NCBI GenBank assembly: GCA_002335145.1
Contig: DDBV01000024.1
Coordinates: forward strand, 36,097-100,096
Origin: Patescibacteria group bacterium UBA2023
GTDB taxonomy: Bacteria > Patescibacteriota > Gracilibacteria > BD1-5 > UBA2023
DNA length: 64,000 bases
Direction of reading: 5' to 3'
Below the pieces are notes generated by a model. That model ran no database searches and was not told the origin of the DNA. It saw nothing but the letters and a program-made list of their open reading frames with translations. The position numbers and the translations under genes are program-made. Shown here piece after piece: positions 1 to 9,620 of this stretch (positions within the stretch are counted from its first letter, which is position 1; every line of letters begins with the position of its first letter).

Positions 1-1193
1 GCTTTGTCCATGCCTCGTGCTATCTCTCCCATAATTTTCTTGTCCGCTCGGTCGAAGACGGCCGAGAGATCCGGGTATGCCGTGCGTATATCGGAGGAAG
101 AAAGGTCCGAGAGCGTGGTCGATAGGCTATCGGTCTTCGCGAGCATCGCGGCGTTCGGTCCGGCGAGACGGAGATACTTCGCGTCGATGGTCGCACTCGC
201 GCTCTTGGTGAGTGCGTTGGTCTTGGCGACGACATAAGGAATCCAGTTTTCATAGGTATCCATATTGGCTTTCACGCGATCCACACACACCTTCTTGGCT
301 TTCGCGAGCGTATCCATCCATGCGAGCAATTTCGGGAGAGTCGTAGATTTCAATTTCTCGATACTGGCGAGCTTGCGATCGATAAGGTCGTACTGAGCAA
401 GCAGGTTCGCGCTCTTCGTGATGCTGCGAATATAGGTCGTGGTATCTCCGTCCTTGAACGGGATGCGTTCCTCGTCCGCTTCTTGATCGAGAATTTTGAT
501 AGAGTCCACGATGAGGATTTGCATATCCATTTCCACAGGTTTTCCGCCATTATTCGCGAAGTCGTTTTCGTAAGGGAACGCCCCCTTGATATGCACATAG
601 GTTCCGTGTAATTCAACGAATTCGAGACCCAGAACGGATTCGAGAGCAATTATGTTGGCCCTATCGATATCCTGGTCACATCCTCATTCCGCCGTACCGA
701 GTTCTCGGCATTTCTCTTGATACTCGGGAGACGCGGTGACATTCTTCATGAAGTCCTTACTCATATAGAGAAGCAGATCTCCGGAAGAGGTTTTGGTTAT
801 GCTATCGACACTCTCATATCCTTTTCCCTCATAGTACGTTCTTTGGCGATCGTGTTGCTCCATTTGGGACTCCTGTGGTTTTCTGGCGAGCGTCGTGTCG
901 GTGGAGAGGATCGCGAAGGGTGAGTTGGGCTTTATGCAACTGCGCGGCCCGAGAAGCTCGGTGTAGCGGGAATATTGCTCTTGTTCACGCCAAGCGAGAT
1001 TGTTTCATCATCGACCACTCATGCAGTCGTAATCATCGCTCAAGAACGTATTCACGAAGTATCCGCTCACATCGACCGTTTTGCCCTGATCAGCATCTGA
1101 GAGATCCGAGATAGAGACAGCAGCATATACCCCAGATGGGACGACGAGAGCGAGCGATAGGACGCTCGCGAAGAGAAGAAAAGATTTCTTCAT
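1..1193 (-). CDS. Secreted protein of unknown function (3' end outside window)
   Basis: The frame is open from ATG at 1193 to the window edge (about 397 residues visible) with no TAA/TAG. It begins MKKSFLLFASVLSLALVV followed by SGVYA, a clear Sec signal peptide with cleavage expected after VYA. TGA occurs in the frame, for example a Gly-Gly pair just after CMSGR, so the standard code breaks it into pieces. The middle mentions several Cys residues and a stretch resembling an OB-like soluble domain, then a long helical C-terminal part rich in Ala, Lys and Asp. No family recognised. It is transcribed away from the XRE/recombinase pair and shares with them the structured intergenic region 1194-1511. 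Likely exported; function unknown. Confidence 0.75.
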
Positions 1194-1511
1194 ATAAAAA
1201 ATGGCTATGGGTAAAACCGTAGCCAAAACGATGCTTATGTGAAAATTCTGGCGAATAACAAAGGGGCAGTCCATGCTCCAGTGATATTCGCCAGAATAAT
1301 CACGATCGTCCTTTGAACAAAGGGGTGTAGGAGGCATGAAACTGCCCCTTATTACGTTCAAAGGCGAACGAAAAAGCGATTATTCTGGCACACCCATTCT
1401 ACCAGAACCAAGAAAAAAGCAAATTTTTATTCTTGTGTTTTTCTTTTACTTATAAGGATATTGCGCATATAATAAGTAATGTGATATTAGTAGTGAAGTA
1501 ACATTTTTCGC
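1194..1511. repeat. Intergenic region with interleaved inverted repeats
   Basis: Between divergent genes. A perfect 13-bp inverted repeat occupies 1245-1257 and 1285-1297. A second perfect 10-bp inverted repeat occupies 1261-1270 and 1341-1350, so the two stems interleave as in a pseudoknot. The arm 1290-1300 can alternatively pair with an identical-complement 11-mer at 1379-1389. A 14-bp palindrome lies at 1310-1323. The arrangement could be a recombination site for the adjacent serine recombinase, a repressor-binding region, or an RNA switch in the leader of the secreted gene. No coding sequence seen. Confidence 0.55.
1445..1473 (+). promoter_or_regulatory. Promoter for XRE/recombinase genes
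   Basis: A sigma-70-type pair, TTTACT at 1445-1450 and TATAAT at 1468-1473, is separated by 17 bp. It lies about 40 bp upstream of the XRE start and points toward it. Confidence 0.6.
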
Positions 1512-1751
1512 ATGAAATACGCTAAAACCGCCAAGATATGAAGTAGAATCCAGAAGCTCCGCAAGAAGTCCGGACTCTCTCAGGAGGCACTCGCCCGGAA
1601 AGCTGGAATCACCACAGCCTCCGTCGCGAAGATCGAGATCGGTGGGAGCGCTAACCCCACCATCCGCACGCTCGCGAAGATGATGCGCGTCCTCGACGCG
1701 AGCATCGACGAGCTCGTGGAGGGATTGTTCGAGGACGATGACCAAGAATAG
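1512..1751 (+). CDS. XRE-family HTH transcriptional regulator
   Basis: 79-residue protein in code 25, with TGA (Gly) as codon 10 at 1539-1541; under the standard code no usable ORF exists. Residues 12-68 form a Cro/CI helix-turn-helix: IQKLRKKSGLSQEALARKAG is helix 1 and 2, followed by ITTASVAKIEIGG (recognition helix) and a hydrophobic LAKMMRVLDASIDELV tail. Such short XRE proteins usually repress their own operon and neighbouring mobility or defence genes. It is followed one base later by a 39-codon ORF and then the serine recombinase, so it probably regulates that operon through the inverted repeats upstream. Confidence 0.88.
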
Positions 1752-1752
1752 C

Positions 1753-1872
1753 ATGGCAAGAAGGCAAGAACCGGAACGCGAGTTCACGTTCGAGTACGGG
1801 CATAATCCTCCGACGATGGACGAGCAAGTCAGCTACGTCCGCTATGTCTTCGAGAAACGATTCAAATCATAA
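1753..1872 (+). CDS. Small protein between XRE regulator and recombinase
   Basis: 39 codons from ATG at 1753, starting one base after the XRE stop, ending with TAA at 1870-1872 just before the recombinase start. The product is charged (MARRQEPEREFTFEYGHNPP...). The tight spacing suggests co-transcription and coupling. No family recognised; could also be a translated leader for the recombinase. Confidence 0.5.
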   Translation: MARRQEPEREFTFEYGHNPPTMDEQVSYVRYVFEKRFKS

Positions 1873-1882
1873 CAAAACACCT

Positions 1883-3994
1883 ATGGAAACAAAAGCACCC
1901 ATCTTCGCATACCTGAGACGATCCACCTCCAAGGAAGAGCAGGCCGAGTCCCTCATCCAGCAGGAAGACGGAATCGGGAGCATCATCAAGCGGCTCGGAT
2001 TCGAGAAAGAGAGCATCACGTACTTCGCCGAGACCTACAGTGGCTTCGAGAACAAGAGACGCAAGAAGTGGGGTGAGCTACTAGAGGCTGTGGACCGCTC
2101 CAAGACCCCGTGCATCATCCTCACGCGAGATATCTCCCGCCTCTCACGCAACCCGACGGACTCGCAGGGAATCATGGATCGTCTCTACGGGGATAACAAG
2201 AAAAAGCGCCTCATCGACAAGATCTATTCCCTAGACTACGACGGCATCAAGACATGGGATCGGACTACGGACAAGGAGGAAGTCCACCGGGCGCTTTCCG
2301 CGAGCTACTACGACAGCCTCGATACCAGGCGGAAATCTGTGGGAGGAATCCTCCTGAAGCTCGAAGACCGACAATTCCCCTATGCCGCGCCGAAGGGTCT
2401 TGAGAGCGTGAAGATTGGGAATCGGCGAATACTGAAGCAAAGTGAGCTCATGCCGTTCGTACGGCGAGCATTCGAGATGAAGACGGAAGGATGGAACCAC
2501 AAGGTGATCTCCCGTTATCTCCGGCAAAACGCGGGCATTCGCATTCTGGATCGCCATCTGACCGACCGATTCTTCCGAAATCCTATCTACATCGGCGAGT
2601 ACACGGAGAAAACGACGGGAAAACATTTCCCGAAGCTCGATTTTGTCGAATGACATCCTCCCATATCCCGAGCACTGTGGGACAAGACGCAGAAGTACAT
2701 CGGCCGAACGATATCGCAGTACGGCGAGAAACAGGAGTGACACCTCCTCGAATCGAGAATCCGGTCGGAAAGCGGACATGCGTTCTCGAAATACGTCGTG
2801 AAGCAGATTTACCCCTCGTACAAAGGACGTTTCAAGGACGCGTCGGGAGAAGAGATATTCATCCACATCTCCGAGCGTCAGATACTCGAGGCCTTCCTCA
2901 AGATCGTAGTGAAGATGGTTTCGGATTTCTCGCAGAAGTTCCTCATGGCCTACGAAGGAGAAATTACCATGACGGCGACGCAAGTGGTAGCGAGAGAGGG
3001 TACGAATATGAAGAATTCTCAAACGGCGGAACTCTTCCGGAAGAACGTGGAGGAATCGAAGCGGTCGGGTGAACAGATGATGCCGCAAGAAGGACTCGAT
3101 GCCTTCGCCGACGCGATAGACGACTACGTCTGCAAGCTTGGACTCCTGACGGCGGGACGGGAATTTTTCGACCAGCAACCGGGAGGCTTCGCCAAGCATT
3201 TGGAGAAGAGCCTCGCGAAGGCAAAGAAGAAAAAGGCTCTCCAAGGAATGTCGGAGGACTACTTCGCGAGGAAGCTCCTCATGGACAAGGGCATGGAACT
3301 GTACCGGGAGAGCGGGAAGCCCTATGTCTTCAACGAGGAGACCGGTTACGACCCCATCGGGTCGCTCGACCGGAGATTTCGCACTGCCAAACAGACCGTT
3401 GGACGATCCATTGCCGTGGAGCGTATCGCCGAAGCGCTCAAGAAGCAATTCGACACGAATACGCGCGATTTCAAGGAGGCAAAAGCGAATCAAGTCAGAG
3501 CCCTGGAGAAGCGGAAAGAAGAAATCGAATCGGAACGGAAGAACTACCGCCGGGAAGCCCTCAAGATGGGATACGCGCGAGAAGAGATCGAAGAGACGAC
3601 CAAGGACATGGACAGCGATCTTCGGGCACTCGAAAGCCGTATATCGGACCTGTCGCGCGACACGGAAATGGAACGGTATTTGGATCGTTTGCCGGAAATG
3701 CTTCTCGAAACAGTCGAACTCGCCAGTAATGGTATTTCCAGAGCCAAGATAGAGGACCTCCGGGCAGATCTGAAAACGCTCCTGGAAATATCAACAGTCG
3801 AACTCACCGTGACCAACAAAAAAGAGCTTCAGGTAAAGCTCTTTGAGGTGCTAGAGGGGTTGATTTCTAGCGATGGGGATCTACTGGACACTCCTACGTG
3901 GAGAATAAATACCAGGAAATACCAAAAACTCCTTAAAATAAGACTTCCGCTATGTCATTCAAATTACCATTATCAGGAGTTGCGGGGAAGTTAA
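1883..3994 (+). CDS. Large serine recombinase (site-specific integrase/resolvase)
   Basis: 703 residues with two in-frame TGA codons (2651-2653 and 2738-2740) read as Gly; the standard code would split it. The N-terminal resolvase domain (about 1-140) shows IFAYLRRSTSKEEQ, with the candidate nucleophilic Ser after the Arg pair, and ILTRDISRLSRNP, the arginine-containing motif. A recombinase domain follows (about 155-260, RNPIYIGEYTEKTTGK) and then a long charged region ending in coiled coil (about 500-600). The zinc ribbon with CxxC pairs normally present in this class is missing, and the last 40 residues lie in AT-richer DNA overlapping the end of the convergent RT gene, so the C terminus may have been altered when the retron cassette entered. 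ATG at 1844 is an alternative start but would overlap the small upstream ORF. Confidence 0.85.
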
Positions 3995-5075
3995 CTGCGA
4001 AATTTAAAGTAGAAAAGTCTCGCAAATAACGAGCATGACTACCTTCCCGATTTACCATAGAAATATAACTAGCATATCCTTGAACAATCAGCTTAAAATG
4101 ATCTATATCTCTAGCCTTCTCCTTTTTCTTTCTATGTTTTCGATTCCACACAAGGAAAGCTGCTTCCCACCCTTTGGTTCTTATGGAGTGTAAAATCGCC
4201 CGCCACTTTCGATATACGCCCCTTCCAATACTTAACTCTGAATTATTTACTACTATACCAGTCACGCGCTGTTGTTCGCTATTTGTAAAAATCTGGACTT
4301 TGGAAAGATTCATCAAAAAACCCTCACTCTCCATAATTTCCTCAGCATAGGAAATGAGCGTATCAGGATTGAGATTTTCATCATTATACGAAAAGGTTAA
4401 GTCATCCGCATAGCGTGAGTACGTTAAGTGAAGCATGTGATTTTTTCGATTCAATTTCTCCACAAGAAACAAAATTCGATCATCAATTCGTGCCGCAATA
4501 AGATTTGCCATCATTGGACTTGTGGAGGCACCTTGTGGAAGTTGGTTCTCATAAGTACAAAATCAAGAAAGATATGAGGCTATTTCATGGTTGGCTCATA
4601 GCACTCTCTTAAAAAATCCATATACACGAGCTTGTGAAATAGATGGAAAGAAGTCGGCTATATCCAGTTTTACTATTACCTTCTTATTTGCATGAAAAGA
4701 AGCATTGTGCACAGTGGATAATCATTTTCGAAACCCAGTACAGCATTCCTTTAGGCGGTTGGGTAAGCTTGCTTCGAGTATGTTACTCAATATTCGCTTC
4801 TGAATAATTTTTAATGTAACACACGGTTCCCTGATTATTCTATAAGAGTGATTTGCTTTGGGGATATAATAGGTGTGGTAACGGTTCTCCTTTCCTATCT
4901 TATTTGCTATTTCTGATCCCTTAGTCACTGACCGTCAAGCAATGCGATAATTTTTCCCAAACGCCAAGAATTGAATTTGAAAGAGATGAAAATCAACTTC
5001 CTCGGAAGGGAAAAGTAGCCCCCATAAATCCTCAATAGTGGCATATTTTAACAGAAATGTCTCGGAGCGCGTCAT
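3933..5075 (-). CDS. Retron-type reverse transcriptase
   Basis: 380 residues from ATG at 5075 (397 if ATG at 5126 is used, but that would place the a2 repeat inside the gene). Four TGA codons are read as Gly. RT palm motifs appear in order: YYIPKANHSYRIIREP, then GFRKGLSTVHNASFH containing the retron-specific NAxxH (about residue 124), KLDIADFFPSIS with the first catalytic Asp, QLPQGASTSPMMANL, RYADDLTFS with the catalytic YADD (about 222), and VTGIVVN, the retron VTG element (about 271). The enzyme should reverse-transcribe the adjacent structured RNA into msDNA. It lies directly downstream of that RNA and of nuclease and ATPase genes on the same strand. Base composition is clearly AT-richer than neighbours, suggesting transfer. 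Its 3' end overlaps the convergent recombinase by 62 bp. Confidence 0.93.
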
Positions 5076-5100
5076 TGTCTCTGGTAAGTATCTTTCGCCA

Positions 5101-5373
5101 CGTCGCTTTACCACCATTCCTTTCAAGTTTCTGTTGTTGAAACGTCCGAGAGACTTTCAACAACAGGAAAGCTTTGGATTTCCTCTAATAAGCATTCGTT
5201 AGGAAAAACGTTCTTCCGCCCAGATAAAAGAGAGAGCAGAATGCTTATTAGGCTGTATGGAGTAGCGTACTCCATACTACTAGGATTGATATGACTTAAC
5301 ACTACTTCATGACGTATCATCATGGAGCTACAGTTCCAGAAAGAATTCTAAGCCGTAGCACGCTAAAGCGACG
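5101..5373 (-). ncRNA. Retron msr-msd RNA
   Basis: The hallmark a1/a2 repeat is present: CGTCGCTTTA (minus strand, 5373-5364) and its exact complement at 5110-5101, 10 bp, closing a region of about 273 nt directly before the RT. The bases following a1 read TTTAGCG, containing the AGC in which the branching G of retrons normally lies. Inside are three strong hairpins: 10-bp perfect arms 5255-5264/5268-5277; 12-bp perfect arms 5185-5196/5240-5251 with a loop of about 43 nt; and arms of about 15 bp at 5128-5142/5155-5170. The last two are the likely msd stems, the first ones msr. Exact msr/msd boundaries cannot be fixed by eye. Confidence 0.85.
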
Positions 5374-5389
5374 TGACGAAACACACTTA

Positions 5390-6319
5390 CTAGAGAAGTA
5401 GGAATCCCCCTTGTATTATATCCTTGGAAATCTGACCTCAAAATTGAGTTTTTAAAGCATCATATTTTTTATACAAGAACCAGTCCTCAGTCGTAGCTTC
5501 CTTACGGTTGAGTCTCCCCTGTCTAACAGATTGGTGTGTCGCCTTATAAAAGGCTTTTTTAAGAAATTCATCATCAGAAAACATAGACCTCTTGGAGAGC
5601 ATAAGAAAGTCCTTCATATGCTTTGGAGATATTCCATCAAATATATAAGTTTTACTTAAAATATCCGAAAGACGTTCGTATGCACACAGGATTTCGTCCG
5701 CAGTTTGATTAACACCTTTTCACTTCAGTTTTTCCATAAGACCTCTGTCTTTTTTCTCTATCGCTCAAATAAAACGATTTACATCACGACCAGAGCACAA
5801 TCGTTTTTTCTTTTTTGAAAATAGCAATTCGAGCACTTTAATCTTGAGGTCTGAACTATTTTTTTCAATTAACTCTGTTGTTGTTTTATTTAAAATAGTA
5901 TTTGATGCAATTACAAAACAACAGTGTCCACTTGGTGAATAATGTTCGTTATTATAGAAGTTTTTGAATACCTCACGGATAGCTGTAACTTGAACTCAGC
6001 GTTTTTTTCAATCCTCTGAGATACGAGCAGTTTTTGACTGAATAAATCAATAGCCCACACACGTCGAATCGCCGGATAATACATTAATGTCTTCAAAAAG
6101 AGTCCGCTTCCCTTCGAGATAAATATCGCATCGATCATCTACTGTTCCTATATATTTTTCTAGGTGATCTCTCAATGCGAAAACCTTCTTGTTGAGCTCG
6201 GAGTGGTATGGTAGAGTTTTTGAGAAATGTCTTACGGTTACCACATAGATAAAAATCGAAAGCCACCACTGGTATACATATCAACCTCCCACGGTCGTAT
6301 TTCATATATCATCAAACAT
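5390..6319 (-). CDS. Putative retron-associated PD-(D/E)XK nuclease (Mrr/DUF4297-like)
   Basis: 309 residues, only assembled in code 25 (at least eight TGA-Gly codons; start ATG 6317-6319, stop TAG 5390-5392). The N terminus MFDDIGNTTVGGGYVYQWWL resembles the Gly-Tyr-x-Tyr-Gln entry motif of DUF4297/Cap4-type nucleases. About residues 60-100 contain an acidic DDRCDIYLEG and FEDIN segment followed by GYGFIQSKTAR, matching the D-x(n)-QxK active site of Mrr/PD-(D/E)XK folds. The C-terminal half is helical and Lys-rich with no recognised domain. It sits between the ATPase (36-bp gap) and the retron RNA, its stop lying 16 bp before a1. I infer it is the toxic effector released when the msDNA-RT complex senses infection. 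Family assignment is by motif only. Confidence 0.6.
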
Positions 6320-6355
6320 GGTCACTGAATTTTCTGAAGAAGTAAATTATGACTA

Positions 6356-8656
6356 CTATACGGATTCGACACTATTTGCGACCAAAAGAGTTTTCCTTGG
6401 GGAAAACACTTCTTGAAACTTCTCCAGTGCGCTTATCTGCTCCAGTGTGCGAGATGGGTCGGGATCATCTACTGGATCATTATAGTGATTTGATTTGTTC
6501 ATTTGTTGCCAAGATGCCAATGGCCCAAATTTACTTAGACAGTCGGCGATATTGGTGTCACAATCGCCAGAAAACAGGACACCATTCTCTGCTGCTGTTT
6601 TAACCGCGTTGAAGATGGCGTATAGATTGATTTCATTATTCCGGAGAGAAAAACTGAGAGTTACTCCGGCCTTTTTCCAAGCTTTGTGGAGCAACATATC
6701 GAGACATTCGCGAATATATTTTCCAGCATCTCGATACTCCGATTTTCAGCAACAAAATTTAGCCTTTTCTATAAGACCAGCGTAATCTTGATGTTCCACC
6801 TGAATACCGCTATCTTCATGGCAAATAAGCGTATATGCCTTGCATTTCTTTTTTCCGTATGATGATATACTTGCCTGCACTTCGTTTCGAAAAGATTCAG
6901 AGTGTGTCGATATAATAATTTGTTTCTGGGAAGATTCTTTTACTAAAAAGTCAGCCAATACAGATCTATGGTTTGAGTCGATTGCGCCAGTGATATCATC
7001 AATGATTACGCATGTTCAGTGAAGGCTTCTGACCTTGGCCATAAGAATTGCGAACGCCAAGATACGAAGTGTTCCATCGCTCATGTTTTTGGATGCACAG
7101 ATACTTCTTCCCGGTTGAACAATATATTCGATCTGAATTCGTGAATTGTTTTGATTTGGAAAGGAAATCGATTTGATTTTATGTTTTTCCCGAAACTGAA
7201 TTGCATTGTATATTTCGACAATATCCTCGGTGAGCCCTCTTGTTAGGGATTCGATTTGCTTCTCTTGGGTCCGCTCTAGTTGATTTCGGAAATCTTTATA
7301 TGCACCAATGTAACCGTCGATCTTCTCTTTCTTTCTATCCGTAGACGATCTTCTCTCTTTTAATTCTGCAAATCTTTCCGGATCAAATCGTTTATTATAA
7401 TCTACATACTTTTGCTCATTCTCTATAAGAATTTTGAGCACTCTCTTTTGTTCTTGAGTCTTTTTCAAGTTATCCTCACTCTCACGTTGCTCTTTTTGTA
7501 GACGCTCAACATCCCTTTCTTGTGACAAGTCATGGCACTGTTTCAGTTTTTTATGATGGTAGATTATGTAAATGGCCCCCGCGAATATTCCAAGCGCAAA
7601 AACACTATATCGCATCCATTCGAGTGGAATGAGCCAAGCCAAAACAAGTGCAGTAGCACAAAGCCCAGCATACCTCAAGTCCACGGCCTTTACGGTATCA
7701 AAAAAAGAGTGTTGTCTTCGTTCTGCGTTGAGCTTTTGTCGAATCTCACCGTTTTTATCATGAAGTTTTGCTTCCTCCGTTTCAATTTCCCCAAACAGCT
7801 TTGTATCACTGGGGAGTTTCTGTAAAACTTGTTCGGGACTTAAGTCTCAAACTCTTTCTTTTAGAGGAATAAGTTCCCGTTCAGTTTCTTCAAGGTTTTT
7901 TAGTAGTTGCTTGTCGGAATCGCCAAACTCGTTTCCAGCAAGTAGCTGAGAGGATATGTCATTTCAGAAGGCTGTCACAAATCTGCGTACATGGTCAACT
8001 CAAAAAAGTCCCGCAAGCATTTCTCGATCCTTATTTGTTTTCCCACCATCTACGCTGATAGTAGCAAACCGATCGATCCTTGCTCGTTCTATGAAATTGA
8101 ATTCACGACTCCCCTCTGGAAGTATGACACTGCCATCATAACTCTCAAGAATGGGCATTTCGAAATCTCCAGTAATGTCATTGCTACAATACTCAGACAT
8201 ATCAAATCCACGTTCTTTCGATAAAAAAATACTACCTGTCAGTCCTGTCTCCAGTGCTTCCATTATAGTAGTTTTTCCGGTCCCATTTTCTCAATAGAGG
8301 AGCGTTACCTCCTTTGAAAAATCAATTTTAAAGGGGGTGTGTGATCAACGAAACGATCACAATGTCAGTGTCTTTATTTTCAGGCCAACATGATCCACAT
8401 CCTGATTTTGATTCGCACTTGCTACAGTTAATTCGTTCTCATCGAAGATGAGGGGCTGATTTTTTGTTTCTGAATCCAACAGTTTGGTAACCTCCTCCCC
8501 TATCAGCCTGTTTCGCGCAACGGCCGTTGTTGCCGTTAAGGCCTCGTCAAAGACATTCCATACAACAAGGGCAATGTTTCTTTCGTAAGAATCCCGATCT
8601 TTTCAGGCAATATAGCCTCGCAAGAAGTCCCTGAAAAAATCCTTAATTTCCACCAT
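6356..8656 (-). CDS. SMC/RecF-like ATPase with two internal transmembrane helices
   Basis: 766 residues rebuilt in code 25. After an unusual N-terminal extension of about 90 residues, an ABC head begins (LKIKTLTLGSFRG) and reaches Walker A, YGENGTGKTTIMEALE, about 121-135; its first Gly is a TGA codon. Coiled coil follows, interrupted at about 327-368 by two hydrophobic helices (LCATALVLAWLIPL and SVFALGIFAGAIYIIYH) and resuming to about 480. The second head half has the signature MSDGTLRILAFA (about 525) and Walker B TCVIIDDITGAID (about 550), then a Cys-rich start and a helical C-terminal domain. ATPases of this class partner retron RTs in type I systems. The membrane hairpin suggests the head dimer is anchored to the inner face of the membrane. 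AT-richer than the genome, like the rest of the cassette. Confidence 0.85.
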
Positions 8657-8993
8657 AATCTCTAACAGATTAATTCCTTACAAAGAGGCTACTCGGATTT
8701 TTCTTTTAGACAATGAGATTGTTATTTTGAGGTCTCTTGGGGTTATTTTCACCAACACGACAAAACCCCTTCAATCAGGCCCTCCAAAAAAAAGTTTGAG
8801 ATCCCGCAATCAGTTATAAAATAAGAATTTGGCTTACGGAAGAGATTACTCGGGTAGTTCCGAGTTTTCTTCCACGCCACGTCGGTCTTGAAGGAGACTC
8901 GCGTGTACAAGCTACGAGTCAAGGGGCATGAGACGGGATAAAAAAAACCAGATCGTGCCTCACGCTTGTTTTATACCCATTTCCCGTCGCCCT
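8657..8993. other. Intergenic region: retron cassette promoter side and 22-bp repeat
   Basis: Divergent gap between the ATPase and the DUF2958 gene. It holds a GGGGTT...AACCCC hairpin (about 8729-8770), a hairpin with T-tail at 8847-8870 (arms ACTCGG/CCGAGT), and at 8891-8912 a 22-bp segment repeated with 20 of 22 matches at 26903-26924. A convincing promoter for the retron operon could not be picked. No ORF seen. Confidence 0.45.
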
Positions 8994-9305
8994 ATGAAAC
9001 TTCTCACGAAGGAAATCCTCGAACGATTCCGAAAAATCGGAAACCAGTCCGAGGTGGAAGATCCGGTCGTCATCTGTAAGTTCTTCAATCCCACCGGAGC
9101 CGGAACGTGGTACGCCACGGAATTCGACGAGGCCGAAGGGATTTTTTTCGGGTACGTCTCCATCTTCTGAGACTGGAACGACGAATGGGGAAGTTTCGCT
9201 CTTGAAGAGCTCGAATCGTTCCGAGGAAGGTTCGGACTCGGGATTGAACGAGATCGTGGGCTCGAGCCGAAAAAGTTCTCCGAACTCGATCTTCTTTATC
9301 GCTAA
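8994..9305 (+). CDS. DUF2958 domain protein
   Basis: 103 residues; one TGA-Gly (after FFGYVSIF) that would truncate it under the standard code. Matches the DUF2958 pattern: N-terminal LLTKEILERFRKIG, central DPVVICKFFNPTGAGTWYATEFD, then FFGYVSIFGDWNDEWGSF and a C-terminal LGIERDRGLEPKKFSEL. DUF2958 proteins are short cargo genes typical of conjugative and other integrative elements; biochemical role unknown. Start at 8994 chosen because the family begins with the leucine-rich LLTKE; an upstream ATG at 8928 adds unrelated residues. First gene of a likely three-gene operon. Confidence 0.88.
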
Positions 9306-9308
9306 ACC

Positions 9309-9602
9309 ATGGCCATGAAGAAATCCACGCTCCGGCTCATCGCCGAACTGAACGAGCTCTACGACAAAACATGGAAGGAGTGGACGAAAACCGTTCCGGA
9401 TACGGATGAATTCGAGGATCGTCAAAAGAAACTGAAACTCATCCGTACCGTATCGAAAAACATAGAGGAACAGGCTCGCGGATTCTTGAAATCGAGAATC
9501 GACTACGAAGCGGGAGGAAGATTCATCCTCTCCCACTCGGCTCGACCGTATTTAATCCTCCATGCCGGTCTCACGACAGTCCTGATCGGAGAAATCTCGT
9601 AA
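9309..9602 (+). CDS. Hypothetical helical protein in DUF2958 operon
   Basis: 97 residues beginning three bases after the DUF2958 stop. The sequence is charged and helical (LRLIAELNELYDKTWKEWTK, then a Lys/Arg-rich middle) with a hydrophobic tail. ATG at 9315 is an equally good start. No family recognised. Position implies translational coupling with DUF2958 and a mobile-element role. Confidence 0.6.
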   Translation: MAMKKSTLRLIAELNELYDKTWKEWTKTVPDTDEFEDRQKKLKLIRTVSKNIEEQARGFLKSRIDYEAGGRFILSHSARPYLILHAGLTTVLIGEIS

Positions 9603-9620
9603 ATCCCTCATCAACCACCC

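Noticed and set aside
2231-3493. 420-codon minus-strand ORF
   Set aside because: Antisense shadow of the first serine recombinase, whose catalytic motifs are on the plus strand.
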